Source of the DNA: an uncultured Collinsella sp. | Lineage (GTDB): Bacteria; Actinomycetota; Coriobacteriia; Coriobacteriales; Coriobacteriaceae | Direction of reading: 5' to 3' | Length of the DNA stretch: 16,133 nt | Assembly (NCBI GenBank): GCA_959596495.1 | Contig: CAUFXK010000042.1 | Location: 1 to 16,133 of the forward strand | Part shown: positions 6,354-13,215 of the stretch, piece after piece | Numbering within the stretch: position 1 is the first letter of the stretch | Layout of the letters: the number at the start of each line of letters is the position of its first letter | Translations under genes and position numbers: made by a program | The notes under the pieces: model-generated | What the model saw: only the letters and a program-made list of their open reading frames with translations | Told to the model about the DNA's origin: nothing | The model's database searches: none

Positions 6354-8060
6354 GTGGACGAGGAAGCAAGCATCATCCTGGGGGATGCCATCGCCTTTTG
6401 CCAGCGCGACGGCCAAGATGCGCGCCTCATCAACATGCTGGGGCAGTCGCGCGCCGTGAGCCTGACCGAGGACACCTTGACGATTGAGGCCCCCTCACGA
6501 TTTGCCATCGCACAGCTCAAAAAGCATCAGCCGACCATCGAGGCGTACCTGGAAGAGATTGCCTTTGCACCGATTGCGCTCAACATCGTGGCACCGCAGG
6601 GCTCCGCGGCCGATAACGCCGCGCCTGCGGCACCCGACGTCCCCCCGGCGGCGCCAGCTGCCGCCGCAGTGTCGGCTCCCGAGCATCAAATCGGCGATGT
6701 TTCCCGTGAAACCATGCCCGCCGCCTCGACGTCGGCAGCCCCCATTCCCGCTGCCACACACATGCCTATCGCGCACGACGCAACACCGGGCGAGGACTCG
6801 GGCATCGCAATCAAAAACACGCTTTCGGCCGACGATTTCCGCCGCATGATGAACCAGATGAAAGGCGGGGCGCCTGCAAAGAGCGCAAAACCAGCCTCCG
6901 CATCGCCCATGAGCGTCCCCGCAGCTGCGGCGGCGGTCGAGCAGAACACCGACGGCGCGCCGCTCGCGGCCAACTCGAAATTCACCTTCGAAAACTTTGT
7001 CTACGGCCCCGAAAACAGCCACGCCTATCGCTCGGCCCTCAAGTTTGCCGCACTCGCGGACGAACGCGGCACATGCACATCCCTGTTCATCTATGGCAAA
7101 TCGGGGCTGGGCAAGACCCATCTGTTGCTCGCCATCAAAAACGAGCTCGCCGAAAAGTCGCCCGAAATCAAGGTAAAGTACGCCAACTCGCAGGCGTACC
7201 TCGATGACCTGATGACGGAGTTCGACCGCCAAAAGAAGAGTAACGCCCCCATCATGCAGGCATACCACGGCGTAGACGTGCTCATTATCGACGACATTCA
7301 AAACATCATCGGCAAGCGCGCGAGCGTGGACTACTTCTTCCAGCTCATGGACGAGTTTATCCGCAACAACAAAAAAGTCGTCATCGCGGCCGACCGTGCG
7401 CCCAAAGACCTGAGCATGGACGAGCGCCTCACCAGCCGTTTTAACGCCGGCATGCTCTGCTTAGTGGCGGAGCCCAGCTACGAGATGAAATACAAGATCC
7501 TGCAGCGCTACTACGAGAACACGATAGCTGCCGCACCCGAGGCGGGTGACGACTCGCTGCTGGCGGCCTATGGCGGCGATGGCGGGCATCTGACCGACGA
7601 GCACTTTAAGCACATGGCGGAGGTGTCGGGAACCAACATTCGCGAACTCGAGAGCTTCTGCGAACGCTGTGCCGGCGAGGCGGGAGACCGCGAGCGCGAG
7701 GGCAGCGAGCTCAGCTTCGACGACATCGACGCCATCGCAAGCCAGTACTTCGATACGTCGGCCAAGAAAATCAACGTGCAGACGGTCCAGTCTGTCATCG
7801 AGGAGCAGTACGGCGTGACGCACGAGGAGCTCATCGGACCGCGCCGCAACGCGCAAATAGCCAAAGCCCGTCATATCGCCATCTATCTGGCCATCGAGAT
7901 GTGCGAGATGACGACCACGGCGGTGGGCGCGGAGTTTGGCAACCGCAACCACTCGACCGTCAGCACGAGCTATAAAAAGGTTCAGAAGATGATTCAGGAA
8001 GACCGCACCGTAACCGAGGATCTCAAATCGCTGCGAGATAAAATTACACTGCGCTCGTAG
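6354..8060 (+). CDS. dnaA: Chromosomal replication initiator DnaA
   Basis: DnaA binds DnaA boxes, forms an ATP-dependent filament and opens the origin. The product has 568 residues, longer than the usual 440-520. Domain I is about residues 1-80. The long linker (about 81-205) is rich in Ala and Pro but contains a possible helix near 156-170 (NTLSADDFRRMMNQM). The AAA+ core has Walker A GKSGLGKT (248-255), Walker B VLIIDD (309-314), ADRAP in place of the more usual SDRPP (346-350), and the arginine-finger segment ERLTSRF (357-363). Domain IV carries the signature helix as GNRNHSTVSTS (529-539), where E. coli has GGRDHTTVLHA; the Asp433 position is Asn here. The GTG at 6354 has a GGGAG-type ribosome-binding site and follows the ATPase gene by 15 bp. 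A parS-like sequence lies in the linker coding region. Confidence 0.97.
   Translation: MDEEASIILGDAIAFCQRDGQDARLINMLGQSRAVSLTEDTLTIEAPSRFAIAQLKKHQPTIEAYLEEIAFAPIALNIVAPQGSAADNAAPAAPDVPPAAPAAAAVSAPEHQIGDVSRETMPAASTSAAPIPAATHMPIAHDATPGEDSGIAIKNTLSADDFRRMMNQMKGGAPAKSAKPASASPMSVPAAAAAVEQNTDGAPLAANSKFTFENFVYGPENSHAYRSALKFAALADERGTCTSLFIYGKSGLGKTHLLLAIKNELAEKSPEIKVKYANSQAYLDDLMTEFDRQKKSNAPIMQAYHGVDVLIIDDIQNIIGKRASVDYFFQLMDEFIRNNKKVVIAADRAPKDLSMDERLTSRFNAGMLCLVAEPSYEMKYKILQRYYENTIAAAPEAGDDSLLAAYGGDGGHLTDEHFKHMAEVSGTNIRELESFCERCAGEAGDREREGSELSFDDIDAIASQYFDTSAKKINVQTVQSVIEEQYGVTHEELIGPRRNAQIAKARHIAIYLAIEMCEMTTTAVGAEFGNRNHSTVSTSYKKVQKMIQEDRTVTEDLKSLRDKITLRS
6698..6713. promoter_or_regulatory. parS-like sequence inside dnaA
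   Basis: TGTTTCCCGTGAAACC matches the parS core TGTTTCACGTGAAACA at 14 of 16 positions. It encodes Val-Ser-Arg-Glu-Thr (residues 116-120), the same pentapeptide a perfect parS would give in this frame. Both mismatches are synonymous third-codon positions (TCA to TCC, ACA to ACC). Whether ParB binds it is unknown. Confidence 0.45.
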
Positions 8061-8072
8061 GGAAATAGAGAC

Positions 8073-8239
8073 ACCTGTTGAAAACTTGTCGAAACGCCGG
8101 GCATAACGTGTCTAAAACTCACCCCAAGGCGACGAAAAGTTTTCCGCAGGTTTTGAACGTGGAAAACACGGTCGGTTGCGCACAGGGTGCTGTCGATTCT
8201 CTTTTTGGGGTTGACCAGCGCTTTTGGGAGTAATCAACA
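8073..8239. promoter_or_regulatory. DnaA-box cluster in the dnaA-dnaN gap, downstream part of oriC
   Basis: This cluster holds TTTTCAACA on the minus strand (8076-8084, inside the reverse complement of GTTTTCAACAGGT, 8073-8085), TTTTCCGCA on plus (8140-8148), TTTTCCACG on minus (8158-8166) and a weaker TAATCAACA on plus (8231-8239). The 8140 and 8158 sites face each other as an inverted pair (GTTTTCC and GGAAAAC). Two longer modules match the upstream cluster: 8139-8157 against 4919-4937 (17 of 19) and 8078-8094 against 4933-4949 (16 of 17). The position between dnaA and dnaN is a classic origin site. Confidence 0.8.
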
Positions 8240-8250
8240 GTTTCGTCAGT

Positions 8251-8298
8251 GCTATTACTATTATTAAGATATTTATATCTATAGAAAGGTATTAAAAG
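8251..8298. other. AT-rich DNA unwinding element before dnaN
   Basis: Only 9 of 48 bases are G or C, in an otherwise GC-rich region. It includes the DnaA-trio repeats and a small inverted repeat (AGATAT and ATATCT, 8267-8280). It is the best candidate for initial strand opening. It also contains the dnaN ribosome-binding site AAAGG and may hold a dnaN promoter. Confidence 0.7.
8252..8266 (-). promoter_or_regulatory. DnaA-trio repeats of the origin unwinding region
   Basis: Read on the minus strand, the sequence is TAA TAA TAG TAA TAG: five consecutive triplets of the form TA(G/A). This is the DnaA-trio pattern known from Bacillus subtilis, where a DnaA filament leaves the boxes and binds one strand of the melted origin. 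A box-like sequence lies 12 bp to its left and an AT-rich stretch to its right, as expected. Confidence 0.75.
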
Positions 8299-9402
8299 AT
8301 GAAGTTCACCGTAAGCCAAAGCTCGCTCACGCAAGCCATCGGTGTCGTTATGAAAGGCGTCGCTTCGGCATCTACCCTTCCCATCCTGTCGGGCGTGCTC
8401 GTTAAGGCGCAGGACGGCATCTTGGAATTCCAAACCTCAAACTACACCATCTCGATTCGTCATCGCATTGCCGCGCATGTCGAAGAAGAGGGCGAGATGG
8501 TGATTCCCTGCAAGATGCTCTCGAACATAACGAAGACTCTTCCCGACGCCCCGGTTACCTTTGAGCTCTCGGAACGTCAGGTGTTGATCGGATGCGAGAA
8601 GAGCTCCTTCCGCCTCAACACGCTCGACGCCAACGATTTCCCCGAGTTCCCTGCCTATGCTATCGAGAGCGCGGTGGAGCTCCCGACCGACATCCTGTCC
8701 GAGATGGTCGGCCGCGTATGGCGCGTCACTTCGACCGATAAGGCCCGCCCCATTCTGGGAGGCGTGCACATGAAGGTCGAGAACAACACCGTGCGCCTGG
8801 TGGCAACCGACTCCTTCCGTTTGGCCGTATGCGACACCCAGGTCGAGACCTCGACGCTCGAGGGGTCCTTTGAGCTCAACGTTCCGGCCGACGCCTTCAA
8901 TGACGCCCTGAGCATCATGGCCAGCCAGGCGACCATCATGATCGGCGCCACCGACACCCAAGTTGTCTTTGAGGCTGGCAATACCACCTACGTGTCTCGG
9001 CGTATCGAGGGCGTGTATCCCAACTACAAGCAGCTCATCCCCGATTCGTGCGTGACGAGCGTCAAGATCGACGTGGCGGCTTTTAATGCCGCCCTCAAGC
9101 GCGTGGCGGTCATCGCGAGCGCGAACCCCGCCGTCAAGTTCGAGATCGATGTCGAGAACGGTCAGATGGGCCTGTCCTCCATCTCTAATGACCAGGACCT
9201 GGCACAGGAGACGATCGATGTCGAGGCCGAGGGCGAGTCGGGCACCATCGCCTTTAACTACCACTACATCTTTGGCTGCCTCAATGCCTTGTCCAAGGAG
9301 AAGGAGATCACGCTGGAGCTCAAGAGCTACTCGCAGGCGGGTATCTTTAAGTCCTACGACAAGATCAACTACCTGTACCTGGTCATGCCGGTTCGCATCT
9401 AG
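8299..9402 (+). CDS. dnaN: DNA polymerase III beta subunit (sliding clamp)
   Basis: DnaN forms the ring-shaped dimer that tethers the replicative polymerase to DNA and recruits many partners through its hydrophobic cleft. The product has 367 residues, the normal size for three clamp folds. The N-terminal MKFTVSQSSLTQAIGVVMKGV and the LPILSGVLV segment are typical, as are NDFPEFP near the end of the first fold and the C-terminal YLVMPVRI, which forms part of the protein-binding cleft. The ATG at 8299 has AAAGG 10 bases upstream. It follows the origin gap and is 9 bp before recF. Confidence 0.98.
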   Translation: MKFTVSQSSLTQAIGVVMKGVASASTLPILSGVLVKAQDGILEFQTSNYTISIRHRIAAHVEEEGEMVIPCKMLSNITKTLPDAPVTFELSERQVLIGCEKSSFRLNTLDANDFPEFPAYAIESAVELPTDILSEMVGRVWRVTSTDKARPILGGVHMKVENNTVRLVATDSFRLAVCDTQVETSTLEGSFELNVPADAFNDALSIMASQATIMIGATDTQVVFEAGNTTYVSRRIEGVYPNYKQLIPDSCVTSVKIDVAAFNAALKRVAVIASANPAVKFEIDVENGQMGLSSISNDQDLAQETIDVEAEGESGTIAFNYHYIFGCLNALSKEKEITLELKSYSQAGIFKSYDKINYLYLVMPVRI

Positions 9403-9411
9403 CGCTGCGCC

Positions 9412-10518
9412 ATGACCATGTTTGCCCGCAACCTTTCCGTCGCGCGCTACCGCAGTTTCGATAGCTACCATCTTGGCCTGGACGAAGGCGTGACGGTGCT
9501 TGCGGGGCCCAACGCGGCGGGAAAGACCAACCTCATAGAGGCACTGCAGCTTTTGACGAGCGGCACCTCGTTTAGGCATCCCACCGCTGCCGAGCTCGTG
9601 CACGACGGCACGGGCTCGTGCAAGCTCGAGTTGAGGCTCGAGGGCGATGGCCGCGTGCTCGATATGGGGCTGGGCGTTGAGGACGGCAAGCGCTCGTTTA
9701 GCCGTAACGGCAAGAGGTGCTCGGCTGCCGGCGTGCGCGGGGTTATGCCGAGCGTGCTGTTTTGCCCCGATCATCTGGATATGGTCAAGCGCGGTGCCAG
9801 CGTGCGTCGGGCCGCCCTCGACGACTTTGGCGTTCAGCTGAGCGCCCGTTACGCCGACTTGGCGAGCACCTACGGGCGCTGCGTGGCGCAGCGCAACGCC
9901 CTGCTCAAGGAGACCTGGTGCTGCCGTGAGATGCTCGGCGCATGGAATGACTCCATCGCCCGCGCCGGGTCTGCCCTGCTCGTGCATCGTTTGGCCCTGC
10001 TCGACCGACTGGCGGGCCATGTGCGCGCCGCGTACGGGCAGGTGGCGTCCGGTGAGGACGCAGGCGTGTCCTATGTGTCCACGCTGGGGGATTTGCCTCA
10101 AGCCGAAGGGCGCGAGGAGCTTAAGGACTGGGCGTATGAGCATATGCTCGCGGCCCTCGATGAGCGTGCCGATGAGGAGATGCGCCGCGGCGTGACGCTT
10201 GTGGGTCCGCATCGCGACGAGATTGAGTTTTCCGTGGCGGGCCGATCGGCCCGTTCGTTTGCCAGCCAGGGCCAGCAGCGAACGTTGGTGCTGGCCTGGA
10301 AGGTGGCCGAGGTGGCCGTCGCCCGTGACATCCTGGGCACTGCACCCCTGCTGCTGTTGGATGACGTGATGAGCGAGCTCGATGCCGGGCGCCGAGACGC
10401 TTTTCTTCAGCTGATCGGTGATGATATCCAGACAGTCATAACCACCACCAATCTGGGGTATTTTACCGATGACCTGCTTGATCGAGCCAAGGTGGTGAGC
10501 ATGGGTGAGACGTGCTAA
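9412..10518 (+). CDS. recF: DNA replication and repair protein RecF
   Basis: RecF is an SMC-like ATPase that, with RecO and RecR, loads RecA at gaps and stalled forks. The 368-residue product shows Walker A GPNAAGKT (32-39), the family motif GPHRD (265-269), the ABC-type signature SQGQQR (285-290) and Walker B LLLLDD (313-318), followed by VMSELD. The ATG at 9412 has no clear ribosome-binding site; a second ATG at 9418 (MFARNLSV) fits the family N-terminus slightly better. Only 9 bp separate it from dnaN, so translational coupling is likely. The 3' end overlaps dciA by 14 bp. Confidence 0.96.
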   Translation: MTMFARNLSVARYRSFDSYHLGLDEGVTVLAGPNAAGKTNLIEALQLLTSGTSFRHPTAAELVHDGTGSCKLELRLEGDGRVLDMGLGVEDGKRSFSRNGKRCSAAGVRGVMPSVLFCPDHLDMVKRGASVRRAALDDFGVQLSARYADLASTYGRCVAQRNALLKETWCCREMLGAWNDSIARAGSALLVHRLALLDRLAGHVRAAYGQVASGEDAGVSYVSTLGDLPQAEGREELKDWAYEHMLAALDERADEEMRRGVTLVGPHRDEIEFSVAGRSARSFASQGQQRTLVLAWKVAEVAVARDILGTAPLLLLDDVMSELDAGRRDAFLQLIGDDIQTVITTTNLGYFTDDLLDRAKVVSMGETC

Positions 10519-11068
10519 TTACGAGCGCGAGAACGGAACGGTTGCCTTTGGCGGCTTTTTGGATGCCGAGCGTCAGCGCATCCTGGCGGCCGCGGCGCCG
10601 GAGCGCCGTGCGCAGATGGAGGCTGCCGAGGAGTCGCGCGCGGTCTATCGTGCCTGGAATGCGGTGTGCTCGGGTACGCGCGAGGGACGCCATGTGACGG
10701 GTCTGCGTTATCTGCCCGAGTCCAATGAACTGCTGGTGTATCTCGATTCGCCTTCGTGGACGCAGGAGATGACGCTGCTGCGCGAGATCATCCGGGCGCG
10801 CATGGAACGGGCCGGGGCGCATGTGGACGGCCTGGTGTTCAAAACGACAGCGCCCGGTCACACACCGCCGGCTGCCAAGGAGCGCCTGCGCCCAGCTGTG
10901 ACCGAGCGCCCGCCGGCCCCGCACGCCGATCTAAGCGAAGCCGAACGCGGCGAGATTGAGCGCCAGGTGGCGCCCATCGAAGATCAAAAACTGCGCGAGG
11001 CCCTCGAGAATGCCATGAGAGCCAGTGCCGAGTGGGCCAAGGGCGTGCAAAGCAAAAAAGAGCCTTAA
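10505..11068 (+). CDS. dciA: DciA-like DUF721 protein (replicative helicase loader family)
   Basis: The DUF721 family includes DciA, which interacts with the replicative helicase DnaB and replaces DnaC/DnaI-type loaders in many bacteria. The product has 187 residues. The family core is at about residues 47-112: a Trp at 51 (YRAWNAVC), then the hydrophobic strand LRYLPESNELLVYLDSPSW and the helix TLLREIIRARM. A Pro-rich linker (115-140) and a charged C-terminal helix follow. The GTG at 10505 lies inside the recF end and has AAGGTGG 9 bases upstream. It is the last gene before a terminator. Family membership is firm; the loader role here is by homology. Confidence 0.87.
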   Translation: MRRANYERENGTVAFGGFLDAERQRILAAAAPERRAQMEAAEESRAVYRAWNAVCSGTREGRHVTGLRYLPESNELLVYLDSPSWTQEMTLLREIIRARMERAGAHVDGLVFKTTAPGHTPPAAKERLRPAVTERPPAPHADLSEAERGEIERQVAPIEDQKLREALENAMRASAEWAKGVQSKKEP

Positions 11069-11094
11069 ATCGCATCTGGTGGCCTTGTAGAGCC

Positions 11095-11124
11095 AAATAC
11101 CCTCGTTCCCGAGGGTATTTTTTT
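11095..11124 (+). terminator. Intrinsic terminator after dciA
   Basis: A perfect 11-bp stem (AAATACCCTCG and CGAGGGTATTT) with a TTCC loop runs into seven T (11118-11124). It begins 26 bp after the dciA stop, so it ends the dnaN-recF-dciA transcript, and gyrB needs its own promoter between here and 11173. I see no convincing promoter hexamers there. Confidence 0.95.
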
Positions 11125-11173
11125 ACGATAAACTAGTAAGGCTGTACACATTTTCTTAGCTGAAGGAGGACGT

Positions 11174-13204
11174 GTGGCAAACGAAAACGATTACGATGGC
11201 GGCGAGATTAAGATTCTCGAAGGTCTCGAGGCCGTTCGTAAGCGCCCGGGCATGTACATCGGCTCGACGAGCGCCAGCGGCCTGCACCACCTGGTGTGGG
11301 AGATCGTTGACAACTCCGTTGACGAGGCCATGGCCGGTTTCTGCACCGAGATTCAGGTGACGGTCCACGCCGACAACTCCATCACGGTCGTCGACAACGG
11401 GCGGGGCATCCCCGTCGACGAGCATCCCATCAAGAAGATCCCGACGCTCGAGGTCGTTATGACGATCCTGCATGCCGGCGGCAAGTTCGATAACTCGGCC
11501 TACAAGGTCTCGGGCGGCCTGCACGGCGTGGGCATCTCCGTCGTCAACGCGCTGTCCAAGCGCGTGGTCGTGCAAGTGCGCCGTGATGGCAACGTCTACG
11601 AGATGGAGTTCTCGCGCGGCAAGACCGTCAAGAAGATGGAGGTCGTGGGCACCTCGGATTCGACGGGTACCACCGTCAACTTCTGGCCCGACGACGAGAT
11701 CTTCGAGACCTGTGTCTACGATTTCGATACGCTGCACAACCGTCTGCAGGAGACGGCGTTCCTCAATAAGAATCTAAAGATTGTGCTGACCGACGAGCGC
11801 GAGGCGACTCCCCACGTGGAGGAGTTCTGCTACGAGGGCGGCATCATCGACTTCGTTAAGTTCCTCAACGACGGCAAAGACGTCCCCGAGGCCTTTAAGG
11901 AGCCCATCTATATCGAGGGTAAATCGGATCCGGATGCGCCCGTGACCAAGATGGGCGAGGTCGAGGTGTCCCTGCAGTGGAATGCCGGCTATGGCGAGAA
12001 CGTCATGTCGTTTGCCAACGACATCTACACCCCCGAGGGCGGCATGCATCTCGAGGGCTTCCGCACCGCCCTCACCCGCGTGATTAACGATTACGCCCGC
12101 AAGCAGAACCTGCTCAAGGAGAAGGACGCCAACCTGAGCGGTGACGACGTGCGCGAGGGCCTTTCGGCCGTCATCTCGGTCAAGCTGCCCGATCCGCAGT
12201 TTGAGGGTCAGACCAAGGCCAAGCTTGGCAGCTCCTACATGCGCGCGCTCACGCTCAAGATCGTGACCGATGGACTGACCGATTATCTGGAGGAGCACCC
12301 CAAGCCCGCCCGCGAGATCGTCAAGAAGGCCCAGCAGGCATGCAAGGCCCGCAACGCCGCCCGCAAGGCGCGCGAGGCGACCCGCCGCAAGAGCCTGCTC
12401 GAGACGGCGTCGCTGCCCGGCAAGCTCGCCGACTGCTCGGTGCGCGATGCCGAGCTGACCGAGCTCTTTATCGTAGAGGGCGACTCGGCAGGCGGTTCGG
12501 CCAAGGACGGCCGTCGCCGAGACATCCAGGCGATTCTGCCCCTGCGCGGCAAGATTTTGAACGTCGAGCGCGTGGGTGACCACCGCGCGTTCTCGAGCGA
12601 CACCATCCAATCCCTGATCACCGCGATCGGCTGCGGCGTCACGACGAGCGCCGGCGACGGTGGCGACTTCGATATCAGCAAGGCGCGCTACCACAAGATC
12701 ATCATCATGACCGATGCAGACGTTGACGGTGCGCATATCCGCATCCTGCTGCTGACGTTCTTCTACAAGTACATGCGCCCGCTGATCGATGCCGGCTATG
12801 TCTATGTTGCCTGCCCGCCCATCTTTGGCATTAAGGTACGCAACAAGATCCATTACGTGTATCCCAACGGCCGCCAGCCCGAAGACGAGATTCTGCGCGA
12901 CACCATTCAGAGCCTGGGCCTGAACCCCGACGACAACGACGAGGGCGGCAAAGCCAAGGACGGCAAGATCACCAAGAAGCGCAAGGGCTATACCGTTCAG
13001 CGCTACAAGGGCCTGGGCGAGATGGACCCCAAGCAGCTTGCCTCGACGACGATGGACCCCAAGACCCGTATCCTGCAGCGCGTGTCGATCGAGGACGCCG
13101 TGGTGGCGGACCGCGCCGTGCGCGAGCTCATGGGTTCCGAGGTCGGCTATCGCCGCGAGTACATTGAAAAGCATGCGCATGATGCTCGGTTCCTTGACGC
13201 TTAA
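11174..13204 (+). CDS. gyrB: DNA gyrase subunit B
   Basis: GyrB carries the ATPase and TOPRIM parts of gyrase, which introduces negative supercoils ahead of the fork; it acts as an A2B2 tetramer. The 676-residue product shows the GHKL site (EIVDNS 43-48, DNGRGIP 74-80, GGLHGVG 114-120), then TOPRIM with the catalytic Glu in EGDSAGG (435-441) and the metal-binding DADVD (514-518), and the C-terminal RYKGLGEMD. A short charged, Gly/Lys-rich insertion (DNDEGGKAKDGK) precedes that last motif. The size fits the form that lacks the E. coli-type insertion. The GTG at 11174 has AAGGAGG 4 bases upstream. gyrA starts 11 bp after its stop. Confidence 0.98.
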   Translation: MANENDYDGGEIKILEGLEAVRKRPGMYIGSTSASGLHHLVWEIVDNSVDEAMAGFCTEIQVTVHADNSITVVDNGRGIPVDEHPIKKIPTLEVVMTILHAGGKFDNSAYKVSGGLHGVGISVVNALSKRVVVQVRRDGNVYEMEFSRGKTVKKMEVVGTSDSTGTTVNFWPDDEIFETCVYDFDTLHNRLQETAFLNKNLKIVLTDEREATPHVEEFCYEGGIIDFVKFLNDGKDVPEAFKEPIYIEGKSDPDAPVTKMGEVEVSLQWNAGYGENVMSFANDIYTPEGGMHLEGFRTALTRVINDYARKQNLLKEKDANLSGDDVREGLSAVISVKLPDPQFEGQTKAKLGSSYMRALTLKIVTDGLTDYLEEHPKPAREIVKKAQQACKARNAARKAREATRRKSLLETASLPGKLADCSVRDAELTELFIVEGDSAGGSAKDGRRRDIQAILPLRGKILNVERVGDHRAFSSDTIQSLITAIGCGVTTSAGDGGDFDISKARYHKIIIMTDADVDGAHIRILLLTFFYKYMRPLIDAGYVYVACPPIFGIKVRNKIHYVYPNGRQPEDEILRDTIQSLGLNPDDNDEGGKAKDGKITKKRKGYTVQRYKGLGEMDPKQLASTTMDPKTRILQRVSIEDAVVADRAVRELMGSEVGYRREYIEKHAHDARFLDA

Positions 13205-13215
13205 GAGGAGGTAAC

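Noticed and set aside
8211..8239. TTGACC as the -35 of a dnaN promoter
   Set aside because: No acceptable -10 lies 16-18 bp downstream; the AT-rich stretch offers many weak hexamers, so I did not call a promoter.
8437..10212. Long antisense open frame (591 codons) across dnaN and recF
   Set aside because: It is opposite two clear conserved genes, has no recognisable domain, and arises from the GC-rich codon pattern. The same applies to antisense frames at 13549-15702, 11774-13180, 6495-7301 and 3165-3956.
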